Positions 44,641-54,600 of a stretch of 64,000 bases of DNA are shown one piece after another. The notes beneath the pieces are model-generated. The model made no database searches. It was given only the letters and a program-made list of their open reading frames with translations, and was not told where the DNA came from. A program made the translations under genes and the position numbers. Source of the DNA: Auriscalpium vulgare (Eukaryota > Basidiomycota > Agaricomycetes > Russulales > Auriscalpiaceae); contig JAHBBC010000010.1 in assembly GCA_019915015.1 (NCBI GenBank), positions 1,116,001 to 1,180,000 of the forward strand. The letters are read 5' to 3'. Numbering within the stretch: the stretch's first letter is position 1; each line of letters begins with the position of its first letter.

Positions 44641-45410
44641 TCAGGGTGTAAAAGTAATGACAGCGTCACCAGTTATGGGATGAGCAACAGAGTCTATGTC
44701 TAAAGGTAGAATGGGGAACTGAAGTCTACGGATGCAAGACTGTGTGGATGGGCACCAGAAAGTAATGAGCTCTGGGCTCATAACCATGTCTTCGTCAGTC
44801 TGCTCCACTTCATCCTCAGGTATATAACTGTACGTAACGGTGTCCGGTCCAGGTCCAATCTCCTTGATGCAAATGTACCGTGCTGGTGACGTTGATTCTG
44901 CACGAAAAGTGTTTGGATAAATGCAGTATATCGTGCGGGGGCGGAGGTGCAAATAGCGAGGTAGGGGCGCCAGGTATGTGATCTTGTTGGCATGCCTGTG
45001 CACACGCACCCGGTGATCCGTCGCATTTGCAACGTCCACATTGTGGTCTTGTGCAATGTAGACCATGGCTGCAAGGTCTGCGTACTGTAACCGGGTCAGA
45101 GAGCCCATAGCGACGCGCAAGTTCTACCACACCCTATGCATGTTGTTAGCATACATGGTTTTCCGGAAGGTATAGGACAACGTACATGTCAAATTCCATC
45201 TCCTGGGTCTGGCCCTCTAAAGGCTTCTGCTCCCATTTCCATACGTCTCTGTAATGCGATCAGATGTAGTAGATGCAGTATAAGACGTTCGTCCCACCTA
45301 TTATCCATTACACCGATGTGCCCCTCAGGCAATTGAAAGACACACCCATCCTCCACGAGATACTTTGTCACATCTAAGTAGACACATCGGAGAGGGTGAA
45401 GTCTGTCCAT
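44641..45410 (-). CDS. Gene E: small unrecognised protein, copy B only
   Basis: Probable ATG 45410 (MDRLHPLRCVYLDVTKYLVE); a 49-nt intron after VMDN (GTGGGA...TTACAG, about 45252-45300) leads to VWKWEQKPLEGQTQEMEFDM. A second intron (donor GTACGT near 45188) precedes a 3' exon with QYADLAAMVYIAQDHNVDVA, YLHLRPRTIYCIYPNTF and a stop at 44641. The phase across the second intron could not be resolved. No family recognised. It lies on the opposite strand, between D and the Helitron, and has no counterpart in copy A. Confidence 0.45.
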
Positions 45411-45544
45411 GACTGCAACATGAGTGAAAGCGAAGAAGGGGAAGGGATGGCATGTGATGACATAATTGTGGCAAACAATTGCAAACAACGGCAAACACCA
45501 AGGTGAAAGTTTCTAGGCGCCTCCCTTTGAACTGAACCACCACC

Positions 45545-48500
45545 ATGGGACATCCTCTGCAGCTCTTGCGCGACACACACTTATTCATTACACTGCATTC
45601 ATGTCAAAGGACAATAGCTAATGAGCACAGTAAAGTCAAAGAACTTATATGGCAAGGGCCGATGCACAAAGTGCTGAGCTGCGCAATCATAAGCATTGTT
45701 CTGTTTTATCTGTTGAACTATGCCACAAAATGCAAACTTTTCTTACGCGGAACTGACATGCTGGAGGACACAAAACAGACTTTAATTGGCGGTGGAAGAA
45801 AGAAAAAGCCATTATGGTTGCTGAGCGAGCTTGTCCAATATCAAGTCGTTGCTTCAACCAAAGACTTTCATCAGCTTTCTCAGTTTGAGTTCGGTGGCCA
45901 CGGTCCACATGTTGCCTTGAAGATTGCAGAGAATCATGAAGATGATGTTCAGTGGATACTGTGTCAGATGCCATTATCAGAGTTGACTCGACTGCACAAG
46001 CTTGACCTAATTGAGATATGCGCCATGCATAATTTGAGCATTAAATGGAATGACAAGACAAATAAAATATATGATATGATGGAGGGTCATATGTTACATG
46101 CTGATATGTGTACTGCTTGTGCAGACGCATCTACCCTTTTCAAATTCAGCGGAGTTGATAAACCCAAGGTGACGAGGACAAAAACAGCTAAACAGTTGCA
46201 GGTCCAGCCAGCCCCTATTGCAGTCTTTCCACCAAAGCCTCCCTCAGCGTCTCTACTCCACAAAATAGTAACAAATTATTGCAATGCTATTGATAAAGAA
46301 AATTTATTGGAGGAAGGATGTGCAGTATGTGGCACATTGACCACTTCAAAAACGATGATTCCCCTGGATGAAGCAGATTTTGAACGTGACCTACTTGTAA
46401 ATAACAATGGTCTTTACCCTGTGACCCGGATCGAACGCAAGTCAGTTGATGACCCTATTCTGTTTGAAGAAGGTCCAATTCTGGACAAGGCATGCTCAAA
46501 GGTCTGCAAACCATGCTTGGATATTCTGGAAAAGGGAAAGATTCCATCTCAGGCTTTAGCAAATGGGAATTGGATTGGGGATGTGCCCACACAATTGCAA
46601 GGTTTGTCATTTGCAGAGAAGATGCTTATCGCCAGGGTATGTCGCAACGGATGTGTGATCAAAGTACAATCCTCTGGTCAATATAAAATGGTTGCAAATG
46701 CAGTAATGTATGCGATGCCTATGCCGCGGATATACAGTGTTCTACCACCTCGAGCAGAAGAATTAGACGATGTGATGGCATTTGTATATATTGGACCGAC
46801 TCGTCCTACAATACGAGAACATCGGAGAACCCCGTTTCTTGTGCGTAGAAATAAAGTGGCCATTGCCCTTGAATGGCTCAAAGTCAACCATGCAGACTAT
46901 GCAGACCTTACCATCTCCTATGACAATCTTGCGACCTACTCTGAAGATGAACCCCCAGTTATAATTGATTACCGTATACCTCCATCAGAGAAAGACTCTG
47001 AAGACAAGGCAGTAAACAAGTCTTCTGAAGACGAAGAAGGTACAGCGGAGGGGGAATGCCCTTTCATTATGCATACCTTAACAGGTGCTGAGCTTGAGAA
47101 GAAGTCTGGTACACAGTTAAAAGCCCTTGCACTTCAGTATATAAACTCAAAAAATGGATACGCACTTGGCCTAGGTCACAATGATACACCAGAGAGTACA
47201 TATAACAATCCTCAGCTATATCCCCAAGCCTTTCCTTGGCTTTTCCCTTATGGTCTTGGTGGTATTGGAAATGAGAATGGGTACTCAAAAATCAGTGATA
47301 GTGCCCGAAAATGTGCATTGTTGATGTATCACGACAAGCGCTTTCAATTGGAACCTTTGTTCCCACTTATAGCATTTAATCACGAACAAATAAAACGAAG
47401 CAATACTGGGGGGTATTTGCTCACTCAGAAAGCGTCCTTTCCAGATATTGCTAGGCGGTTACTCAATGTGAATGAAGTTGTGCTGAATGATATGATCCAG
47501 AGGATGGTAGATGGTGAATTTGAAACTGCTAATGGAGAGGCAGAAAAAGAGTGCTTTGCAATTATCAACGACTTGGACCATGTCGCTCAGCATGTGCAAG
47601 GCTCACGAACAAACAATAAATATAAGCGTAATGAGCTTTGGGCTCTCATGAGCTATATTGGGGCTCCAACCTGGTTTATTACGTTTGCACCAACAGATTC
47701 TAAACATCCAATTGCACTATATTTTGCTGACCAGGACATACACATTTATCCCAAGGTATATACCGCTAGTGAACGATATCGCTTGATTGCAAACAATCCT
47801 GTGTCTGGTGCGCGCTTCTTCAAATTCATGGTGGAGACATTTATCAAGGTTGTACTTGGGGTAGGTGCAGACCATGATGGGTTGTTTGGTAAAACAGCTG
47901 CCTACTATGGTACTGTGGAACAACAGGGGAGATTGACTTTGCACTTACATATGCTTCTATGGATTCAAAACGCATTAACACCGCAGGAGGTAAGGGATCG
48001 AATTGTAGCGGGTGATTCTGAATTTCAAAGACAATTGGTAGAATATCTAGAAGGCTCACATCAAGGCCAATTCATTAATGGAACTCTGAATGATGTCCAC
48101 AGTCAAATTCAAGACAACTTGGAAAGAGGTGATAGTGGGTTAGATCCCACTTGTACCTTGCCAGAGCATCCACCCAAGATGTGCTCTAACCATGTGACAC
48201 TTCAAGATGATGAATGTACATCTTGCTCTGAAAGTAAATCATGGTGGGCATGCATGTGGGAGACAGCAGATGAACTGATATTCCGCTCTAATCGTCATAG
48301 ATGTCATGCAGGTTGCACTAACAAAAAGTATTCCTCATGCAAATCACGTTTTCCTCGTGAAGTACATGCTGAGACCTCAGTGGATATGGGTACAGGTGCA
48401 ATCGAATTGAAACATGGTGAGGCCTGGCTAAACACATTCAACCCTACATTGACTTACCTCATTAGGTGCAACTCGGATGTTGCCAGTCTTCTATCTGGAA

Positions 48501-50044
48501 CTGCTATTAAATCTATTATAGCATATGTGACTGACTATATAACCAAGACACCTTTAAAGACTCATGTCATGTTAGAGGCTATCAAGTCAGTCTTTAATCG
48601 CAACTCTGAGTTTCTTAGCGGAACTGCGACGCAAATGGAAAAGGCACGCAAGGTCATGGTTCAAGTGGTAAACTCTATGACTACCAAGATGGAAATAGGT
48701 GGCCCAATGGCATCTCTCTATGTGTTAGGTCATCCTGACCATTACACTAGTCATAAATTTAAGACATTTTATTGGCGGCCATTTATTAATGAAGTGAAAA
48801 GATATTGGAACTCCCTGGAGCCTGAAGAGGAGAATGGAGATCGTGTTGTAATCAACAAAGTAAAAGGAAAAATTGTTGCATTGACTACTGTAGATGACTT
48901 TACCAAGCGCCCTGTGGACTATGAAGCTATGTCTCTCTATGATTGGTGTCGCTTTGCTACCAAGTTCAAGATTCCCAAAAACGGAAAGGCAAATGAACAA
49001 GAAGTAGCTGAGAATGCTGATCTTGACAATCAATATGACATGATGGATATAGACCGAGACCTAGATCAAAAAATACAGGTTGGTGGTGGCGGTGATGATG
49101 AGCATATGGTGATAGAGATTGAAAGTGACACAGAAAAGACAATCGTTGATAGTGATGATGAGATGGATATTGAGGATGATGATATGAGCACAGTCGTGAA
49201 TAATTCTGATGATGAAGACTATGAAATGAGCATTAATAGCACAGAGGCAGACGATAGTTCATCTGACTATGTACAGCCCAAGGCAAAGAAAGGCACTAAA
49301 CGAAAGGGCCAAAAAGACAAGAAGCCAAAAGAGTACCCCCATTTTTTAGCGGGACATCCTCAATGTGAAACACATACCATACGACTGGCATCTGAGGATG
49401 AGCCAATTGTCCCCAATTTTGTTGGAGGAACTCTGCCTAGAAAAGACAAGGGAAATTATGAGGACTATTGTTTGACCATGCTTACTTTATTCAAACCTTG
49501 GCGTGTGGGCTCTGATCTAAAACTTGATGGTCAAACTTGGCAGGAGGCCTTTGAGACATACACTTTTACCCCTCGACAGCTGGAGTTGATGAAATTCTTT
49601 CACATACGATATGAATGCAATGATGCACGAGATGACTTTCATGCTCAGCGCAAGGCCGCAGAGAAAGCGAACAAAAAAATGGGGTTCAATCCTATCTTTG
49701 GTCATTTCCAGGACGATTTGGATGCACAATATAGTGAGGATTGCAACACAGAGGAAGCGCTCAATGGCAAGGAGCTTGAATGGTTGAGTGCTCAATTTGA
49801 TGAGGTGAGTGGGAAAACAGCAAACAAAGCAATACAGATGGCCGAAATTGAACAAGTTTTGCAGAGTGGGGGTTGGGCTGCAGCTGACAGGGACAATGGA
49901 TGGAGTATTGATACAGATGTTACAAATGGTGATATCATGACAGGAAAGCAATGGAAGGATGTCCTGTCGGATAAAAAAAAGAAGTCCTCAACAACAAGCA
50001 GGCACAGTACCAGCAAGTTGGAAAGGACAACGAACCATCCCTGA
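45545..50044 (+). CDS. Helitron Rep part of a RepHel protein (copy B)
   Basis: A 1,499-codon frame. In order: an uncertain N-terminus, a Cys-rich segment, an N-terminal domain of the kind annotated as DUF6570 in fungal Helitrons (CAVCGTL ... GNWIGDVPTQLQG), the Helitron-like N domain, then the rolling-circle Rep signatures: HLH at residues 800-802 (GRLTLHLHMLLWI) and the tyrosine pair Y994/Y998 (IIAYVTDYITK). An acidic linker (~1180-1250) and a basic stretch follow. Rep nicks and rejoins a single strand during rolling-circle transposition. The frame ends at 50044, whereas the helicase continues in the -1 frame; the switch maps to an A8 run at 49973-49980. The DNA is more A/T-rich than the surroundings. 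The first ~75 residues do not match copy A well, so the true start may be a later exon. Confidence 0.9.
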   Translation: MGHPLQLLRDTHLFITLHSCQRTIANEHSKVKELIWQGPMHKVLSCAIISIVLFYLLNYATKCKLFLRGTDMLEDTKQTLIGGGRKKKPLWLLSELVQYQVVASTKDFHQLSQFEFGGHGPHVALKIAENHEDDVQWILCQMPLSELTRLHKLDLIEICAMHNLSIKWNDKTNKIYDMMEGHMLHADMCTACADASTLFKFSGVDKPKVTRTKTAKQLQVQPAPIAVFPPKPPSASLLHKIVTNYCNAIDKENLLEEGCAVCGTLTTSKTMIPLDEADFERDLLVNNNGLYPVTRIERKSVDDPILFEEGPILDKACSKVCKPCLDILEKGKIPSQALANGNWIGDVPTQLQGLSFAEKMLIARVCRNGCVIKVQSSGQYKMVANAVMYAMPMPRIYSVLPPRAEELDDVMAFVYIGPTRPTIREHRRTPFLVRRNKVAIALEWLKVNHADYADLTISYDNLATYSEDEPPVIIDYRIPPSEKDSEDKAVNKSSEDEEGTAEGECPFIMHTLTGAELEKKSGTQLKALALQYINSKNGYALGLGHNDTPESTYNNPQLYPQAFPWLFPYGLGGIGNENGYSKISDSARKCALLMYHDKRFQLEPLFPLIAFNHEQIKRSNTGGYLLTQKASFPDIARRLLNVNEVVLNDMIQRMVDGEFETANGEAEKECFAIINDLDHVAQHVQGSRTNNKYKRNELWALMSYIGAPTWFITFAPTDSKHPIALYFADQDIHIYPKVYTASERYRLIANNPVSGARFFKFMVETFIKVVLGVGADHDGLFGKTAAYYGTVEQQGRLTLHLHMLLWIQNALTPQEVRDRIVAGDSEFQRQLVEYLEGSHQGQFINGTLNDVHSQIQDNLERGDSGLDPTCTLPEHPPKMCSNHVTLQDDECTSCSESKSWWACMWETADELIFRSNRHRCHAGCTNKKYSSCKSRFPREVHAETSVDMGTGAIELKHGEAWLNTFNPTLTYLIRCNSDVASLLSGTAIKSIIAYVTDYITKTPLKTHVMLEAIKSVFNRNSEFLSGTATQMEKARKVMVQVVNSMTTKMEIGGPMASLYVLGHPDHYTSHKFKTFYWRPFINEVKRYWNSLEPEEENGDRVVINKVKGKIVALTTVDDFTKRPVDYEAMSLYDWCRFATKFKIPKNGKANEQEVAENADLDNQYDMMDIDRDLDQKIQVGGGGDDEHMVIEIESDTEKTIVDSDDEMDIEDDDMSTVVNNSDDEDYEMSINSTEADDSSSDYVQPKAKKGTKRKGQKDKKPKEYPHFLAGHPQCETHTIRLASEDEPIVPNFVGGTLPRKDKGNYEDYCLTMLTLFKPWRVGSDLKLDGQTWQEAFETYTFTPRQLELMKFFHIRYECNDARDDFHAQRKAAEKANKKMGFNPIFGHFQDDLDAQYSEDCNTEEALNGKELEWLSAQFDEVSGKTANKAIQMAEIEQVLQSGGWAAADRDNGWSIDTDVTNGDIMTGKQWKDVLSDKKKKSSTTSRHSTSKLERTTNHP
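49975..49981 (+). other. Candidate -1 ribosomal frameshift heptamer (A AAA AAG) or homopolymer indel
   Basis: In the Rep frame the codons are GAT AAA AAA AAG AAG. Slipping back one base gives AAA AAA GAA GTC CTC, which continues through coherent sequence (NNKQAQYQQVGKDNEPSLNG) into the helicase without a stop. The arrangement fits the X XXY YYZ pattern. A one-base deletion in a former A9 run, or an assembly error, explains it equally well. Confidence 0.5.
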
Positions 50045-52971
50045 ATGGCATACCAAAGCCATATAATGTTAATGAAGTTAAAGTGGTAGATCGTGAGTTC
50101 TTATACAAGACCTTTAAAGCCGTCAGTGAAGAAGATGCCCGACTTATTGATGAGGTAGCTCAAGAATACACGCTTAATGAAGAGCAAGAACGAGCTTATC
50201 GCATTATAGCAAATCACTCTGTTGATGCATTTGCTGAACAACTCAAGATGCATATTGGAGGGATGGCGGGCACAGGTAAATCTCAAGTTATAAAGGCTCT
50301 CATGGCTCTCTTTGACAAGCAAAAGCGTAGTTACGTATTTCTGATAATGGCTCCTACTGGTACAGCAGCTGCCTTGGTGTCAGGGTCAACTTATCATTCA
50401 ATTCTTGGCTTCCAGGGAGGAGGAGACGGACCTGGCAGTGGCGTAAGTGAAACAGCAACTACAATGTCAAAGATTCGAGAGCGGTTGAAATGTGTCAAAT
50501 ATGTTTTCTTAGACGAGGTATCTATGATCGACTGTGGTGACTTCTATCATATAAGCTCTCAAATGAGCCTTGCTTTACAAAGTGATGATCAAGCATTTGG
50601 TGGCAAGAATATGATTTTTGCTGGTGACTTTGCACAATTACCCCCTATTCAGACAAAAGGGCCTGCACTATATAGCCACAATGTATCAACCGTTCTGGGT
50701 ACCACCAATGGCTTTAGAGAACAACAAAGGACAATTGGCAAGGCTTTATGGCATCAAACAACTGTTGTTGTCCTCTTGAGACAGAATATGCGACAACGCT
50801 CACAGACAGAAAGAGATGCACAGTTCCGTGTAGCATTGGAAAATATGCGTTACAAATCATGTACTCCACATGACATCGCGCTTCTGCGATCTAGAATTAA
50901 AGGGCCTCAAAATCCAGATGTTGATCCAAATCATCCCAATTTTTGCTTCGTGTCTGTAATCACTGCTTTCAACTCTCAGCGTGATCAAATTAATACTACA
51001 ATGTCAGATCGTTTTGCTCTAGAAACAAATCAAGTGTTGAAACCTTTTTATAGTGTCGATAAATGGAAATCAAGGGAGCCTACCACTACAAAATCTAAAG
51101 GCAAACAACTTGATCCAAAGCGAAAGTCAAACAATGTACCTCCTGAGATGCAAGCAAAGCTGCATAGTCTGCCTCATGGTGTTACAATGAACATTCCTGG
51201 TGTTCTCAAGCTTTGCCATGGCTTACCTGTTATGATAAAGCGCAATGAAGCAACTGAAGTGTGCGTTACCAATGGTGCAGAAGGCACTGTTGTAGGTTGG
51301 CAATCACATGCACTAGATAATGACAGAGAAACTCTGGATGTTGTATTTGTAAAGTTGACAAAGCCGCCAACCAATGTTCAACTTGAGGGTCTGCCAGAAA
51401 ATGTTGTGCCGCTGTCCAAACAATCTTTACCTATCAAATGCAATACTCCCAATGACGGCAACATTTTCATCTCTCGAGACCAGGTTCCTATTGTGCCTAA
51501 TTTTGCAATGACAGACTATGCATCGCAAGGAAGAACACGTCCATTTAATGTTGTGGACCCGTTCAGGTGTCGTACTCACTATTCTATGTATACATGTCTA
51601 TCAAGAAGTGCAAGCTTGGATGGCACTATTCTAATGCGTGACTTTTCTGCTGCCATTATAACGGGGGGTCTCCCTGGCCATGTTCGCCAGGAGTTTAGAG
51701 AGTTAGAGCTATTAGATGAGATTACTCGGTTGCGCTATATAGGTGAACTTCCTAGTGATATCAATGCTTCAACACGTAGCACATTGATCAAGCAGTATAG
51801 AGCCTGGGTTGGAGCTGACCATGTGCCAGGCAATGTGCATTCTTCTATCAAGTGGTCCAAGTACAACCCACTGGTAATACCAGAAGTGGGTGAAGATGCC
51901 CCATGGCAGCGAGTCACATCCAAGGGAAATAAAAGGTCAACAAACCCAAAACCAGCTGCACAGGGGACAAAACGAAAATATGATGACACTGACCTTGCAA
52001 ATGGTTTTGTCCCTGCAATAGGGACTCAGCCAGTAACCCAACTTAATACTGATAATGGGCCTGCTCGCATTGTGAAAAGGCGAAAAGTTGTGGCCAATGT
52101 GAGTTCAATTGCTATCTCAGGAAGAGAGCGCAAGGGCTATATCTGGAATGCAGATACCTGGAGTTGTGCTTATGACAGTCTGCTCACAATTCTCTTTCAA
52201 GTGTTCATAAACCACAATCAAATATGGACTAGGGATGTTGCTTCAATAAATCCTTACATCACTTTGATATCTGAGGGATGGAATCAGATCATGACTGGAC
52301 AGCCCCTCACTACTCTAGAACAATTTCGTAATTCTCTCCAGGCTCAACTCCACCAAAGGGATCCCAATGGATATCCAATGGATAATATCAATGGGACTGA
52401 TATTTATAGTCTCTGCCGGTTGATGCTCTCAAGTGACAAATACCTTTTTCATATTATACATAAATGTACATCTTGCAATACCATAGCATCTGATAGACAA
52501 TACAATACTCCTTTCTGGACCTTGGAGAAGGATGTCAGTCAACCTGTGTCATCAGAACTAAACAAGGTATTAAGTATGACAACTACCCGTCTCTGTCAAT
52601 CATGCCAAAGACCTTTAGTAAAGATTACAGACTTGAGTGCCCATCCTCCTCCTCTACTCGGCATTGCTTTGCCCTATGCAGGTACAACAAAGTTAAAGAT
52701 AAAACAGACCATGCATGTTGGTGGTAGCAATAATAAGGTAATGTACAAGCTGAAAGGTATTATCTATTTTGCACATGCTCATTTTACTGCACGTATGATA
52801 GGAGACTCAGCTGAAACATGGTTTCATGATGGAATAACCACAGGCAGGGTTTGTATCACTGAGGAGAAGTTCAACACAATATCGGACATATATCAAACAA
52901 GAGGATACAAGGCATCTGTTTTGATATATAGTACAGTATATAGGAATTCAACTGTCCCTGCACTAGCCTAA
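49981..52971 (+). CDS. Helitron Pif1-like helicase with C-terminal USP-like peptidase domain (copy B)
   Basis: Open from 49981 in the -1 frame relative to Rep; the first in-frame candidate start is not needed if it is made by frameshifting. Counting from the GTG at 50083: Walker A GMAGTGKS (~60-67), Walker B FLDEVSM (~143-148), GDFAQLPP, and the superfamily-1 C-terminal motifs TDYASQGRTR and YTCLSRS. Pif1-type helicases unwind DNA during rolling-circle transposition. The last ~270 residues carry a separate domain: DTWSCAYDSLLTILF (Cys 695), two CxxC pairs (CTSC, CQSC) and IYFAHAHFTARM (His 900) with WFHDGITTG, resembling ubiquitin-specific peptidase Cys and His boxes with a zinc finger between. 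Stop at 52969-52971. Confidence 0.9.
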   Translation, partial: EVLNNKQAQYQQVGKDNEPSLNGIPKPYNVNEVKVVDREFLYKTFKAVSEEDARLIDEVAQEYTLNEEQERAYRIIANHSVDAFAEQLKMHIGGMAGTGKSQVIKALMALFDKQKRSYVFLIMAPTGTAAALVSGSTYHSILGFQGGGDGPGSGVSETATTMSKIRERLKCVKYVFLDEVSMIDCGDFYHISSQMSLALQSDDQAFGGKNMIFAGDFAQLPPIQTKGPALYSHNVSTVLGTTNGFREQQRTIGKALWHQTTVVVLLRQNMRQRSQTERDAQFRVALENMRYKSCTPHDIALLRSRIKGPQNPDVDPNHPNFCFVSVITAFNSQRDQINTTMSDRFALETNQVLKPFYSVDKWKSREPTTTKSKGKQLDPKRKSNNVPPEMQAKLHSLPHGVTMNIPGVLKLCHGLPVMIKRNEATEVCVTNGAEGTVVGWQSHALDNDRETLDVVFVKLTKPPTNVQLEGLPENVVPLSKQSLPIKCNTPNDGNIFISRDQVPIVPNFAMTDYASQGRTRPFNVVDPFRCRTHYSMYTCLSRSASLDGTILMRDFSAAIITGGLPGHVRQEFRELELLDEITRLRYIGELPSDINASTRSTLIKQYRAWVGADHVPGNVHSSIKWSKYNPLVIPEVGEDAPWQRVTSKGNKRSTNPKPAAQGTKRKYDDTDLANGFVPAIGTQPVTQLNTDNGPARIVKRRKVVANVSSIAISGRERKGYIWNADTWSCAYDSLLTILFQVFINHNQIWTRDVASINPYITLISEGWNQIMTGQPLTTLEQFRNSLQAQLHQRDPNGYPMDNINGTDIYSLCRLMLSSDKYLFHIIHKCTSCNTIASDRQYNTPFWTLEKDVSQPVSSELNKVLSMTTTRLCQSCQRPLVKITDLSAHPPPLLGIALPYAGTTKLKIKQTMHVGGSNNKVMYKLKGIIYFAHAHFTARMIGDSAETWFHDGITTGRVCITEEKFNTISDIYQTRGYKASVLIYSTVYRNSTVPALA

Positions 52972-53052
52972 ATGTAGTATAAGATGGTTTACAGGGAACT
53001 TTCAATTGCACTTCACATGTTGTAAATTACCCCTCCCCCTCCCTCCTCCCAA

Positions 53053-53070
53053 ACGATTAAGAGTAATCGT
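53053..53070 (+). repeat. Palindrome 82 bp after the helicase stop, possible Helitron 3' hairpin
   Basis: ACGATTAAGAGTAATCGT (7-bp stem), preceded by a pyrimidine-rich tract and identical to 22603-22620. Helitrons end in a short hairpin close to a CTRR terminus; a CTGG lies ~18 bp downstream, which is weak support. Confidence 0.4.
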
Positions 53071-53104
53071 ACTGCCATGCTTGCACTGGCCATTCCCCCC
53101 CAAG

Positions 53105-54042
53105 TCAGAACAGGATATGCTTCAAGAGATGTGTAGGGTGCCTAGGTCGAAAATGTACAAACCTTCAGGAAGTTGTAGACACCCTTCAAGAAAATGTATG
53201 GACCCTTCAAAGGTTTGTAGTCCCCCTTCAAGATGCACAGGCATGGCAGTTTGCGATCTTTAATTCTTCTGGACCGCAAATGAAAAGTAATCTTTCTTTA
53301 TTTCGGTGAGCTCAAATTTATTTTATATTGCACCTGCCCAGAAGCCAATAGAGCTGTCAATATTCAAATGTTGATATACGTCGCACTCAATAGCACTCAG
53401 CCTCTGAGCTGACCCAGCGACATTGAGTCTTTTAATATGTATTGTGCTCAGAAAGAATTTAATAATGCTCCGGAAAAACGCGGGTGAGCCTCGGGTGAAC
53501 CCGTAAAGTGTACTTTACTTCGGACTCCGACGCGCTATTCTTCTCCTTGAAAGAACTGATTCCCAATGTGGAATCAGAACAGGATATGCTTCAAGAGATG
53601 TGTAGGGTGCCTAGGTCGAAAATGTACAAACCTTCAGGAAGTTGTAGACACCCTTCAAGAAAATGTATGGACCCTTCAAAGGTTTGTAGTCCCCCTTCAA
53701 GATGCACAGGCATGGCAGTTTGCGATCTTTAATTCTTCTGGACCGCAAATGAAAAGTAATCTTTCTTTATTTCGGTGAGCTCAAATTTATTTTATATTGC
53801 ACCTGCCCAGAAGCCAATAGAGCTGTCAATATTCAAATGTTGATATACGTCGCACTCAATAGCACTCAGCCTCTGAGCTGACCCAGCGACATTGAGTCTT
53901 TTAATATGTATTGTGCTCAGAAAGAATTTAATAATGCTCCGGAAAAACGCGGGTGAGCCTCGGGTGAACCCGTAAAGTGTACTTTACTTCGGACTCCGAC
54001 GCGCTATTCTTCTCCTTGAAAGAACTGATTCCCAATGTGGAA
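53105..54042. repeat. Perfect 469-bp tandem duplication
   Basis: Units 53105-53573 and 53574-54042 appear identical by eye, including a GTAAAGTGTACTTTAC hairpin and a GGGTGAGCCTCGGGTGAACC segment. Non-coding apart from short chance frames. Confidence 0.9.
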
Positions 54043-54057
54043 TCAGAAATTAAAACA

Positions 54058-54600
54058 GGGGCTGAGTGCATTTTGGTGTGATCTGAATCAAAAATCCACC
54101 CTGGTCGTCTGATATGAATATCAACATGGCTGAGTGCATTTTGGTATGATCTGAATTAAAAATCCACCCTGGTCATCTGATATGAATATCAACAGGGCTT
54201 AGTGCATTTTCTTGTGCTTTCAATTAAATATTCAGCCCAGTGGCATGATGTGAATTAAAATAGGGGCTGAGTGCATTTTGGTATGATCTGAATTAAAAAT
54301 CCACCCTAGTTGTCTGATATGAATATCAACATGGCTGAGTGCATTTTGTTGTGCTTTGAATTAAATATTCGGCCCGGTGGCATGATATGAATTAAAACAG
54401 GGGCTGAGTGCATTTTGGTGTGATCTGAATTAAAAATCCAGCCCGGTGGTGCGATGTGAATTTAAACAGGGGCTGAGTGCATTCCGGTGTGATCTGAACT
54501 GAAATTCTAGCCTGGTGGTTTGATGTAAATTTAAATGGGGCTGAGTGCATTTCGCTGTGCTTTGAATTAAAAATCTGTCCTGGTGGTATTATGTGAATTC
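54058..54600. repeat. AT-rich ~68-bp minisatellite
   Basis: About eight diverged units with GGGCTGAGTGCATTTTGGT, TGATCTGAATTAAAAATCC and a GATATGAATATC palindrome. Confidence 0.85.

Larger units (their letters stand above)
32400..53071 (+). mobile_element. Candidate composite mobile element, copy B (AB-C-D-E-Helitron)
   Basis: Gene order and orientations match copy A (13.8 kb to base 1, inverted), indicating that these genes travel or persist as a unit with a Helitron Rep-helicase. The left limit is only bracketed: similarity between copies extends ~30 bp upstream of the AB start codon (GCTCTT.ACCATC). The right limit is placed at the palindrome 53053-53070, a plausible Helitron 3' hairpin. 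Terminal TC and CTRR signals are not convincingly identified, so the cassette could also be a neighbour of the Helitron and not its cargo. Confidence 0.4.

Noticed and set aside
1..53071. Assembly-generated inverted duplication
   Set aside because: The two cassettes differ at many amino-acid positions, in intergenic DNA, and by gene E; an artefact would be near-identical.
54058..54600. CRISPR-like array
   Set aside because: Units are contiguous diverged repeats without unique spacers, in a eukaryotic genome.
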